Shown here piece by piece: positions 26,004-32,942 of a stretch of DNA of 64,000 nucleotides. The first letter of the stretch is position 1, and every line of letters begins with the position of its first letter. Location: contig LVAE01000091.1 in assembly GCA_001603905.1 (NCBI GenBank), forward strand, positions 30,265-94,264. Direction: 5' to 3'. The notes below the pieces were generated by a model. The model worked only from the letters and a program-made list of their open reading frames with translations. It did no database searches and was not told the origin of the DNA. A program made the translations under genes and the position numbers. This DNA is from Fibrobacterales bacterium Fibro_02. Lineage in GTDB: Bacteria; Fibrobacterota; Fibrobacteria; Fibrobacterales; Fibrobacteraceae.

Positions 26004-27035
26004 GTGGCTGAGTCTAGATTAAAAGACATCAAGATCCTGCACCGGGAACGTCTCCTGGTGCGGGACTTTTTTTTGCATTATGGCAAGGACCTCCAGATGG
26101 CCTGCCATTCCGACGAATCGAGTCTAGAGGCGCCTATTGCCGAGAGCGGCATTCATAGGCCGGGCCTTGCGATGGCGGGCTTTACCAAGGTTTACAGTTC
26201 CCAGCAGATTCAGGTGGTGGGACATACCGAATGGAACTATCTGGAATCGATCGGGCCCGAGGCACGCGCCAGGGTCTTTGAGAATTTGTCTGTATACAAG
26301 GCGCCCATGTGGGTGGTGACGCATTCGCAGATGCCGCACCCGGAACTTCGGGCGATGTGCGACCGTCTGAACATCCCTCTGTTCTCGACGACGCTCCACA
26401 CTTACGAGTTTAACAAGATTGCCCAGCGAATCCTGGAAGAATTCTTTGCGCCCCATGCCGTGATTCACGGTAGCCTCGTGGACGTCTATGGCGTGGGCAT
26501 GCTCTATATCGGCGACAGTAACGTGGGTAAGTCCGAATGCGTGCTGGACCTCGTGGAAAGCGGGCACCGTATGGTGGCCGACGACGTGGTCCACATCAGT
26601 AACGTCGGGCGAGCCATTATCGGCCGACCCGACCCCCTGATCAAGCACCACATGGAAATCCGCGGCGTGGGAATCCTCGATATCCGCTCCATGTTCGGTA
26701 TCCACGCGATTCGCAAGGTGAAAAAGATCGAAACCATCGTGGAACTGCAGCAGTGGCAGCGCGACGGCGGCTACGATCGCACGGGGCTCAACGAGCAGGA
26801 AGAAGAAATTATGGGGGTCAAGATTCCGAAGGTGGTGATTCCCGTGGCGCCCGGCAAGAACCTTACGGTGATTTCCGAGGTAATCGCCATGAATACCTTG
26901 ATGAAATATAGCGGCCAGAACGTGGCTCAGGACTTCAATGAGGCCTTAATGCAAAAGATTAAGGCCAAGGCCAAGGGTGAGTATGTCGATGATTTGTTAG
27001 ATTTCGACAATCAGAATTGGTCCTACTATGAATAG
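26004..27035 (+). CDS. hprK: HPr kinase/phosphorylase
   Basis: 343 residues. HprK phosphorylates a serine of HPr or its paralogues and reverses this in response to metabolic state. The P-loop GDSNVGKSE, catalytic acidic pair VADDVV and family signature EIRGVGILDIRSMFG are present. The P-loop has Asn where the family usually has Gly (GDSGVGKSE), although GxxxxGKS is intact. The start is GTG 26004, 13 bases after hpf. With the EIIA(Ntr)-like gene at 51189 it suggests a regulatory rather than sugar-transporting phosphotransfer network. No HPr gene is in the window. Confidence 0.92.
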   Translation: MAESRLKDIKILHRERLLVRDFFLHYGKDLQMACHSDESSLEAPIAESGIHRPGLAMAGFTKVYSSQQIQVVGHTEWNYLESIGPEARARVFENLSVYKAPMWVVTHSQMPHPELRAMCDRLNIPLFSTTLHTYEFNKIAQRILEEFFAPHAVIHGSLVDVYGVGMLYIGDSNVGKSECVLDLVESGHRMVADDVVHISNVGRAIIGRPDPLIKHHMEIRGVGILDIRSMFGIHAIRKVKKIETIVELQQWQRDGGYDRTGLNEQEEEIMGVKIPKVVIPVAPGKNLTVISEVIAMNTLMKYSGQNVAQDFNEALMQKIKAKAKGEYVDDLLDFDNQNWSYYE

Positions 27036-27945
27036 ATTCACAAGGCTCATCAAAGAGAACCTGCTACCGTTTGTCGTTTTTGTGATCATTGTCGTGCTCT
27101 GTTGCGGAGCATGGTTCTTTTTCCATCCTTCCAGCCCTTATCATGAAAGGTATGTCTTTGTCGTTTCCTTCCAGAAGGTGGGAACTCTTTCTCCGGGCAA
27201 TGCCGTCAGCATTCGGGGAATCAAGTGCGGCCAGATTACCAAGGTGGAGCTGACCGACGATGCGGTCTACGTGACGGCGGAAGTTCTCGCGACTTCGAAG
27301 ATTCCCGACAATTCGGAATTCAGGCTGATTAATTCGGGACTCATGGGCGAACGCGAAATGAATGTTCTTTCAGGAGACAGCCCGCGGCTTATTTCGAACG
27401 GCGATACGTTGTTCGGTGTCTTTGATGAGGGCATGACGGGCGTTGGGCAGAAACTCACGGCGATTCTGGACGGTGCCGGGGAAATCCGCGATACACTCTC
27501 CGCCCTTATGGATTCCATTTCCGAAGGGGCGGCGGGCAAGCAGATTGACCGCGTTTCCGGCAAGGCGGACAGGCTCGCGCGGCTGACCAAGGGGAATGTC
27601 GGCAACTGGAAGAGCGAGGTGCAGTCCCTGCTCGATAAGTGCGACCGTTCCCTGGAAAATGCGCAGGAGGCTTTGAATGGTGTTTCGTCCCGTGCAGGAA
27701 ACAAGCTTGATGAAGTCGATAATCTGTTGGACCGTACGCAGGAATTGCTGTCGAGGGTGGGCGTTCTGAAGGACCAGTCGGAGAAGATCATGCAGAAGCT
27801 TGCCAAGGGGGACAATTCCGCCGGGCTCCTGCTCCAGCAGGATTCTCCTATCAATAAGGCGCTCGACAAGCTGCTTTTGAACGTCGATTCCCTGCTGAAC
27901 GACATTAAAAAGAACGGTCTCGACATTAATATTGATATTTTCTAA
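27028..27945 (+). CDS. MCE/MlaD-family lipid transport protein
   Basis: 305 residues. One N-terminal membrane helix (about 12-32) is followed by an MCE domain (about 40-125): YVFVVSFQKVGTLSPGNAVSIRGIKCGQI and FRLINSGLMGEREMNVLSG are characteristic. The remaining ~180 residues are helical and coiled-coil-like, with repeated SLLDKCDRSLENAQ-type stretches. MCE proteins form hexameric rings that carry phospholipids between membranes. The start overlaps the hprK end by 8 bases. The partner permease and ATPase (MlaE/MlaF) are not in the window. Confidence 0.88.
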   Translation: MNRFTRLIKENLLPFVVFVIIVVLCCGAWFFFHPSSPYHERYVFVVSFQKVGTLSPGNAVSIRGIKCGQITKVELTDDAVYVTAEVLATSKIPDNSEFRLINSGLMGEREMNVLSGDSPRLISNGDTLFGVFDEGMTGVGQKLTAILDGAGEIRDTLSALMDSISEGAAGKQIDRVSGKADRLARLTKGNVGNWKSEVQSLLDKCDRSLENAQEALNGVSSRAGNKLDEVDNLLDRTQELLSRVGVLKDQSEKIMQKLAKGDNSAGLLLQQDSPINKALDKLLLNVDSLLNDIKKNGLDINIDIF

Positions 27946-28027
27946 AAAAAGTTTACCCTTTTTCGAAAAAATAAGTTATTTATCATTCTATCGGAACAAA
28001 CGCGTAATTGCAACCAAGGAGAATACC

Positions 28028-28513
28028 ATGGCTGAGAAGAAAACTGCTGAAAAGAAACCCGTCAAGATGAGTGATGAGGACCTGAAGTTCTTTGAAGATA
28101 TGTTGATTGAAAAACGTCGCCAGATTGTGACGGCGCAGACCGATTTTGACAAGACGGAAACTTTCAAGAACCAGGCGCAGGCAGGCGAGGGTGGTGAATC
28201 CAACAGTGCCGACCTTGCGACCGACTACAACGCCCTGGAAACGAACTTCTCCCTGGCTGCCCGCGAAGGCAAGTACCTGGTGTACCTGGAAGAGGCGCTC
28301 AAGCGCATCAAGAAGGGTACCTTCGGTGTCTGCAAGGTGTGTGGCGAACTCATTCCGAAGGCCCGCCTGATTGCTGTTCCGACTGCAACCAAGTGCGTGA
28401 ACTGCAAGGAAGAAACCAAGCGCAAGGAAAAGGAAGACAGCCGCCTCGAAATGGCCCGTATGCTCGCCGAAGCCCAGCGCCGCGAAATGCAGAAGAAGGC
28501 TGCCGGAAAGTAG
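28028..28513 (+). CDS. DksA/TraR-family zinc-finger protein
   Basis: 161 residues. A Lys-rich N-terminus (AEKKTAEKKPVK) precedes a coiled-coil hairpin (about 18-100) and the zinc finger CKVCGEL-x-CVNC typical of DksA/TraR. DksA binds the secondary channel of RNA polymerase and works with ppGpp in the stringent response. The coiled-coil tip lacks an obvious DxxDxA motif (SADLATDY is at the equivalent place), so it may be a DksA-like protein rather than canonical DksA. ATG 28028 is preceded by AAGGAG. Confidence 0.85.
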   Translation: MAEKKTAEKKPVKMSDEDLKFFEDMLIEKRRQIVTAQTDFDKTETFKNQAQAGEGGESNSADLATDYNALETNFSLAAREGKYLVYLEEALKRIKKGTFGVCKVCGELIPKARLIAVPTATKCVNCKEETKRKEKEDSRLEMARMLAEAQRREMQKKAAGK

Positions 28514-28548
28514 TTACGGCTTCGCCGAAGTCGTCTAAACCATTCAAC

Positions 28549-28584
28549 TTGTCACCCCCGACTTGGTCGGGGGTCTCCTTTTTT
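28549..28584 (+). repeat. Palindromic repeat, family 1, serving as terminator
   Basis: The CCCCCGAC-TTG-GTCGGGGG hairpin is followed by TCTCCTTTTTT. It has the same GTCA...TTGGT...TCTCC layout as the copy inside queH. It lies 35 bases after the DksA-like gene. Confidence 0.8.
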
Positions 28585-28596
28585 AAGGGGGTATAG

Positions 28597-28624
28597 AAAA
28601 GCGCCTCGCATTCGCGAGGCGCCT
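28597..28624 (-). terminator. Terminator of the GH5 gene
   Basis: GCGCCTCGC and GCGAGGCGC form a perfect nine-base stem around ATTC. On the minus strand it is followed by TTTTC, so it mainly ends the GH5 message. Confidence 0.85.
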
Positions 28625-28648
28625 TTAATGTTTGTGACTTATGGCCTG

Positions 28649-29722
28649 TTAGCCTTTTGCCAAGAGTTCCATCAGTTCGCTGTCGAGCCTGTCCGGATTG
28701 TCGTACTGCTTGAGGCTCTGGTGCAGCGATTCGCCCTTGGATACAAGGCCGAAGTCGAGGTTCTTGTAGTTCCAGTAGCTGTAGCCGACATCGGCGTCGC
28801 GGAGAATTTCCATGAAGTCGTTCATCCATGCGAGCTGGTACTTTCGCGGCACCTGCACGTATACGCCGAACTCGTTGCAGGCGACCGGCAGGTCGTACTT
28901 TGCGCGGAAGTCAAGGGCGTTCTGGATGCTTTCCTGGAGACGGGCCTTGTCCCACTTGCCGTATTCCACGTCGAGGCGTGTCGTACCGCCCTGCTCGGGG
29001 GCGGCATAGTCGCCCGGCCACGGGCGTTCAATCTTGAAGAACGGGTCGCGGATCCAGGCGGCACCCTGGTGTGTAAACGTGACCGGGGTGTAGGTGTGGA
29101 AACTGTAGATGGCGTTATCGTCGTCCAGCGGAGTCAGGTACTTGAATTCGCGGGCGCTGTTCCACTTGTTGGCACCAACCACGATGGTGTTCTTCGGGGC
29201 GTGCTTACGGATTGCCCAGAAAATTTCGTCCTTTACTTTGTCCCAAACCAGGGAGTCTGCGGCGGCGGGCTCGTTCAGGAGTTCCATCATTACGCGCGAC
29301 TCGCCGCTGTAGCGCTCGGCCATGAAGGACCAAACCTTGGCGGTGTCCTTGCGGGCGTCGGCGCTCACGAAGAAGGGCTGTTCCTGGTACGAACCCAGAT
29401 GGAAGTCGTGTCCCGGGCACTTGTGCAGGTCGAGAATCACGTCGAGGTCGTTTGCCTGGATGTCCTTGATGGCCTTATCCAGAAGGGCGAATACGTCGTC
29501 CTTCGGCTTGAGGCTTCCTTCTTCGAACAGGTTGAAGTAGTCCACCGGCAGACGCACGTGGTTGAACCCCGCACCGCGGATGCGCTTGAAATCCGCGTCG
29601 CCTAGAAATGTCTTGATATGTTCAATGATCCCTGGAAAACCTACGGGATCTTTTTCCTGGATGCAGTCTACTTGACTGAACCAGCCACCCAAATTCACTC
29701 CCCGCAGTCTTTCTTTAATCAT
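28649..29722 (-). CDS. GH5 glycoside hydrolase (endoglucanase type), no signal peptide
   Basis: 357 residues. The GH5 retaining mechanism residues are clear: acid/base Glu151 in MELLNEP and nucleophile Glu284 in ACNEFGVYV, with RGVNLGGWF at the N-terminus and HTYTPVTFTHQG in between. It resembles the CelC-type beta-1,4-glucanases. Unlike the other polysaccharidases in this window it has neither a signal peptide nor a C-terminal sorting domain, so it probably cleaves imported cello-oligosaccharides in the cytoplasm. The next gene upstream on the strand is the small protein at 29758, 35 bases away. Confidence 0.92.
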   Translation of the reverse strand: MIKERLRGVNLGGWFSQVDCIQEKDPVGFPGIIEHIKTFLGDADFKRIRGAGFNHVRLPVDYFNLFEEGSLKPKDDVFALLDKAIKDIQANDLDVILDLHKCPGHDFHLGSYQEQPFFVSADARKDTAKVWSFMAERYSGESRVMMELLNEPAAADSLVWDKVKDEIFWAIRKHAPKNTIVVGANKWNSAREFKYLTPLDDDNAIYSFHTYTPVTFTHQGAAWIRDPFFKIERPWPGDYAAPEQGGTTRLDVEYGKWDKARLQESIQNALDFRAKYDLPVACNEFGVYVQVPRKYQLAWMNDFMEILRDADVGYSYWNYKNLDFGLVSKGESLHQSLKQYDNPDRLDSELMELLAKG

Positions 29723-29757
29723 TGTATCATCCGTTATTTTGAAAAGGCGGAATTGCC

Positions 29758-30048
29758 TTACTCGTTCACGATCGTTAGGTCTTCTTCGGCGATGTTCAGG
29801 CTCATGATGACTTCCATGTCATCGGGCAGGTCCTTGAAATCGACTACCAGTCCAACCTTCTTGGATTCGTCCTTCTGCTTTTCGAACAGGACGACATCGA
29901 AAATCTTCATCTTGACCACCGCCTCTTGAGTGACGGGGATCTCTACAGTCATGCCCTTGCTGATGGGCCCTTCAACAATCTTGCCCTTGAAAACCAGGGA
30001 AGTCTGGTCGTCGCCGAGCGAGGTCTTCTTCACATGAAATACAGCCAT
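29758..30048 (-). CDS. Small beta-rich hypothetical protein
   Basis: 96 residues, acidic, predicted beta barrel, no signal peptide. The pattern TSLVFKGKIVEGPISKGMTVEIPV weakly resembles domain II of translation GTPases (EF-Tu), but there is no GTPase domain and no firm assignment. It lies just upstream of the GH5 gene on the same strand and could be co-transcribed. Confidence 0.6.
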   Translation of the reverse strand: MAVFHVKKTSLGDDQTSLVFKGKIVEGPISKGMTVEIPVTQEAVVKMKIFDVVLFEKQKDESKKVGLVVDFKDLPDDMEVIMSLNIAEEDLTIVNE

Positions 30049-30133
30049 TATACCTTAGCCATTTTTCGGTTATTCTTCTGTTATTTGATTTTTGACCCTG
30101 TTGCAGGTCGTGGCGAAAAATTAACTTTTTTAT

Positions 30134-30955
30134 ATGGCTTTACGAGTTGGACGAATCCCTTTTTTGGTCTGTGCGCCGTTTTTTCATGACTTCCTTGGTC
30201 GCGAGTCCCGCCTTGCCGACGTGGAATTTGTGGACGGCCCTCCGAGTGCGCACTGTGCGGGGCTCAAGGACGGCTCGATCCATCTGTCTCCGGCTTCTTC
30301 GATCACCTTTGCGCAAAAACCGGGCGCCTTCGTTCTTGCTCCCGATATATGCACTTCCTGCTCCTTTGAAGTCCGTTCGGTTAAGTTGTATGCAAAACGC
30401 CCAATCGAGGATTTGGACGGACGGACAGTCCGCTTGACGGGGCAGAGCATGACATCAGTGAATTTGTTAAAAATTCTGATGCGTGAACGGTTCGGCGTGG
30501 AGCCTGTCTATGGGGTGGGAGCCTACGAGCCTTCTGACGATGCCTGCCTCTTGATTGGCGACCAAGCGCTCGAAGAAAATGAACGTCACCGCTTTGCGTT
30601 CGACTATGACCTCGGTTCCCTTTGGCAGGATTGGCAGGGCGTGCCGTTTGTCTTTGGAGCGTGGATTGTTTCAAAGTCGGCCTTGCAGCCGGAATTGCGG
30701 GATACTCTCAAAATGTACTTGCAGGCGACGCGTGAAAGTATCGAAAGTTTTCGGACAAATCCTTCGCGGGCTCTAGATCGCTGGCTTGAACGTTACCCGG
30801 TGCAGCTTCCCCGTTCGGTGGTCGAGAACTATTATTCGGCGCTGGATTATCGCTTTACCGAAGAACGCAAACGATCGCTTTTGCTGTTTTTCGAGCATGC
30901 GGCGGGACTTGGGCTGATCCGCGAGGCGCCTCCGTTAGAATTTTTGTTATTTTAG
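30134..30955 (+). CDS. mqnA: Chorismate dehydratase MqnA (futalosine menaquinone pathway)
   Basis: 273 residues of the MqnA/MqnD family with a periplasmic-binding-protein-like fold. The start ALRVGRIPFLVCAPFF matches MqnA (RIGRIPYLNCxPFF), and GLKDGSIHLSPASSITFA, TGQSMTSVNLLKIL and VFGAWIVSK follow the family order. MqnA dehydrates chorismate to 3-enolpyruvylbenzoate, the first step of the futalosine route to menaquinone. MqnD, the paralogous later enzyme, has a different N-terminus, so MqnA is preferred. The start is ATG 30134. Confidence 0.82.
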   Translation: MALRVGRIPFLVCAPFFHDFLGRESRLADVEFVDGPPSAHCAGLKDGSIHLSPASSITFAQKPGAFVLAPDICTSCSFEVRSVKLYAKRPIEDLDGRTVRLTGQSMTSVNLLKILMRERFGVEPVYGVGAYEPSDDACLLIGDQALEENERHRFAFDYDLGSLWQDWQGVPFVFGAWIVSKSALQPELRDTLKMYLQATRESIESFRTNPSRALDRWLERYPVQLPRSVVENYYSALDYRFTEERKRSLLLFFEHAAGLGLIREAPPLEFLLF

Positions 30956-30985
30956 TGTTGTAACCCTTTTATCTGGGGGAGGTTT

Positions 30986-31846
30986 ATGGTCGAAGAAAAA
31001 ATTTTGATAGTCGATGACAACAAGGAAGTTATCGAGAAAACGAAACACCTCTTGACCGAGGTGGGCTACGATGTTACCAGTTGCAATTCGGGCAAGGATG
31101 CTCTTGAGTTCCTGAAGGACAACACCGTGGATCTCGTTCTTCTGGATATCAATATGCCGAACATGAACGGCTTCGATGTCTGCCTCCGTATTCGCCAGCG
31201 CCATCCGCTGGACGACCTTCCGATTATTTTCCTCACGAGCCGCGAAGATAGCGACAGCGTGACCAAGGGATTCCAGGCAGGTGCGTCTGACTTTGTGAGC
31301 AAGAGCGCCATTTCCGAAATCCTGCTTGCTCGCGTGAACGTGCATATCCGTCTTTCTCGTTCGCTCCGTAACTTGCGCGATATTTCCCTGACCGACGACA
31401 TGACGGGGTGCTTCAACCGTCGTCACGGAATGTACTCGCTGCGCGAATGGTTCTCTCGTTCCAAGCGTTACGGCACGCAGTTCGCCATTATCTATTTTGA
31501 CTTGAACGGTCTTAAGGCGACGAACGACCAGTATGGTCACCAGGCGGGTGACCTGCTCCTGCGTTCGGTCTCCTCGGCAATCAAGGGAATCCTTCGCGAA
31601 ACCGACCAGCTCTTTAGAATGGGTGGCGATGAGTTCCTGGTCATTTGTCCTGAAACCGACAAGAAGGGTGCCATGGTCTGCGCCGAACGTATGCAGAAGT
31701 CCGTGTCCGAAATTACGATTGTGGACAAGCGCGCCTCCTTTGCGTACGGCATTGCCTACTCTGCCGAAGACTACAAGGAAATGGACGACATGCTGCACAG
31801 CGCCGACGTTTCCATGTACAAGATGAAGCAGGAAATGGAAAAGTAA
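30986..31846 (+). CDS. Response regulator with GGDEF diguanylate cyclase domain
   Basis: 286 residues. The receiver domain (5-120) has VDDN, phosphoacceptor Asp in LVLLDINMPNMNG, and Thr/Ser and Lys switch positions (FLTSRED, FVSKSA). The GGDEF domain (about 135-285) is intact: LTDDMTGCFNRR, YFDLNGLKATND and MGGDEFLVI. An RxxD inhibitory site (RETD) lies five residues before GGDEF, so product inhibition by cyclic di-GMP is expected. It makes c-di-GMP when phosphorylated (PleD/WspR-like logic). No cognate kinase is adjacent. GGGGGAGG precedes the ATG. Confidence 0.94.
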   Translation: MVEEKILIVDDNKEVIEKTKHLLTEVGYDVTSCNSGKDALEFLKDNTVDLVLLDINMPNMNGFDVCLRIRQRHPLDDLPIIFLTSREDSDSVTKGFQAGASDFVSKSAISEILLARVNVHIRLSRSLRNLRDISLTDDMTGCFNRRHGMYSLREWFSRSKRYGTQFAIIYFDLNGLKATNDQYGHQAGDLLLRSVSSAIKGILRETDQLFRMGGDEFLVICPETDKKGAMVCAERMQKSVSEITIVDKRASFAYGIAYSAEDYKEMDDMLHSADVSMYKMKQEMEK

Positions 31847-31865
31847 ACCCGGCGGGTGTCTTTAA

Positions 31866-31902
31866 GTCATCCTGGAGCCACGAAGTGGCGAACGGGATCC
31901 AG
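31866..31902 (+). repeat. Repeat family 2, forward copy A
   Basis: GTCATCCTGGAGCC, then CACGAAGTGG, CGAACGGGATCCAG. The same sequence recurs at 32028-32064 and, diverged, at 37474-37506. An inverted arm follows at 31987-32015. Confidence 0.8.
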
Positions 31903-31910
31903 AAACAAAA

Positions 31911-31942
31911 AAAAATCCTGCCATTCGGCAGGAATTTTTTTA
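31911..31942 (+). terminator. Terminator after the GGDEF gene (first of two copies)
   Basis: CCTGCC-ATTC-GGCAGG is flanked by A-rich sequence and by T7. The same hairpin is repeated at 32071-32099. Confidence 0.85.
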
Positions 31943-31986
31943 TAAGTCGTCCAGGAACCGCAATGAGTTTCAGATGGGCGTGTCTA

Positions 31987-32015
31987 TGGATCCCCTCCCG
32001 TTGGTCGAGGATGAC
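31987..32015 (-). repeat. Repeat family 2, inverted copy
   Basis: Read on the minus strand it starts GTCATCCTCGACCAACGGG and ends in GGGATCC, matching the forward copies. Forward and inverted arms together make a long imperfect palindrome. Confidence 0.7.
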
Positions 32016-32027
32016 TCTGTTGTATAC

Positions 32028-32064
32028 GTCATCCTGGAGCCACGAAGTGGCGAACGGGATCCAG
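32028..32064 (+). repeat. Repeat family 2, forward copy B
   Basis: Identical over 37 bases to 31866-31902 and located 162 bases downstream. It is again followed by the CCTGCC hairpin. Confidence 0.85.
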
Positions 32065-32070
32065 GAACTA

Positions 32071-32099
32071 AAAAATCCTGCCATTCGGCAGGAATTTTT
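32071..32099. terminator. Second copy of the CCTGCC/GGCAGG terminator
   Basis: Same stem-loop as at 31917-31932, with A and T tracts on either side. It can also terminate the converging KDPG aldolase gene. Confidence 0.82.
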
Positions 32100-32124
32100 G
32101 TTTTATAATCCAGAAGTGACCTTG

Positions 32125-32754
32125 CTACTTAATTGCAGCGAGCAGGTTCTTTAACTTATCTGCAATCGTCTTCCAGTCGCCAGCGGCCATGAGTTTCGGG
32201 TCATAGATGCTTGCTCCGAACGAAACCAGGTTCGCACCGGCCTTAAGGTAGGACTGGACATTTTCTGCGTTCACGCCGCCGCATGCCATCAGCGGAATGT
32301 CGCGGAACGGCCCACGCAGCGCCTTGATGTATTCGGGACCGCCTACGCAGTTCACCGGGAAGATTTTCACGGCGGTGGCGCCCAGGTCGAATGCCTTTTG
32401 CACTTCGGTGGGGGTGAGCGCACCCGGAATAATCGGGATGCGGGCCGTGGCCGAAAGGCGAATGATTTCGTTGCGCGTATTGGGCGTCACGATAAATTCG
32501 GCGCCTGCGGCAATGGCCTTGTCGAGGTCGCTCCCGTGGCGGACCGTACCTGCACCTACGGCAATACCGTAATGCTTCGCGGCGGCCTTGAGGTCTGCGA
32601 TAATCTTTTCGGCGTTTGCGGTGTTCATGGTGACTTCAATCGCCTTGAGGCCGCATTCATGAGCGGTCTTGACGCAAGATTCTTCGGCGCCCTGGGGAAT
32701 GTCGCGGAGAATGCCCACGACCGGCATCGGTTGTAAAAATTCAAGCAGATTCAT
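32125..32754 (-). CDS. eda: KDPG/KHG aldolase
   Basis: 209 residues of the class I KDPG aldolase family, which splits 2-keto-3-deoxy-6-phosphogluconate into pyruvate and glyceraldehyde 3-phosphate. The Schiff-base lysine is in AVKIFPVN and the catalytic Glu in AIEVTMNT. GAGTVRHGSDLDKAI, FIVTPNT, IPGALTPTE and ACGGVNAEN are family motifs. It is cytoplasmic and probably takes part in uronic-acid or Entner-Doudoroff metabolism, but no gluconate or uronate genes are adjacent. Confidence 0.94.
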   Translation of the reverse strand: MNLLEFLQPMPVVGILRDIPQGAEESCVKTAHECGLKAIEVTMNTANAEKIIADLKAAAKHYGIAVGAGTVRHGSDLDKAIAAGAEFIVTPNTRNEIIRLSATARIPIIPGALTPTEVQKAFDLGATAVKIFPVNCVGGPEYIKALRGPFRDIPLMACGGVNAENVQSYLKAGANLVSFGASIYDPKLMAAGDWKTIADKLKNLLAAIK

Positions 32755-32833
32755 GCCCTAAATATATATGAAAAATTTTCGAAAGTGTTCTGTGAAAAAT
32801 AAAAAAGTTGACTTTACTTGTATGCGTTGAGTC

Positions 32834-32866
32834 TGTCATTCCCGCGAAGGCGGGAATCTCCGTTTC
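32834..32866 (+). repeat. Palindromic repeat, family 1
   Basis: GTCATTCCCGCGAAGGCGGGAATCTCC is an inverted repeat with the same outer GTCAT...ATCTCC frame as the copies at 1537 and 28549. Confidence 0.75.
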
Positions 32867-32889
32867 TACTAAAACAAAATTTTTATAAA

Positions 32890-32919
32890 GGAAATGCCCG
32901 CTTGATGGCGGGCATGACG
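32890..32919 (-). repeat. Palindromic repeat, family 1, inverted copy
   Basis: Read on the minus strand: GTCATGCCCGCC, then ATCAAGCGGGCATTTCC. It faces the copy at 32834-32866. The 188-base gap between eda and the GH9 gene holds these two elements and otherwise AT-rich sequence. Confidence 0.75.
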
Positions 32920-32942
32920 AAAGTACAAAAAATGTAAAGTTC

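Noticed and set aside
29758..30048. Elongation-factor fragment or pseudogene
   Set aside because: Resemblance to EF-Tu domain II is weak and the gene has its own start and stop, so it was kept as a hypothetical protein.
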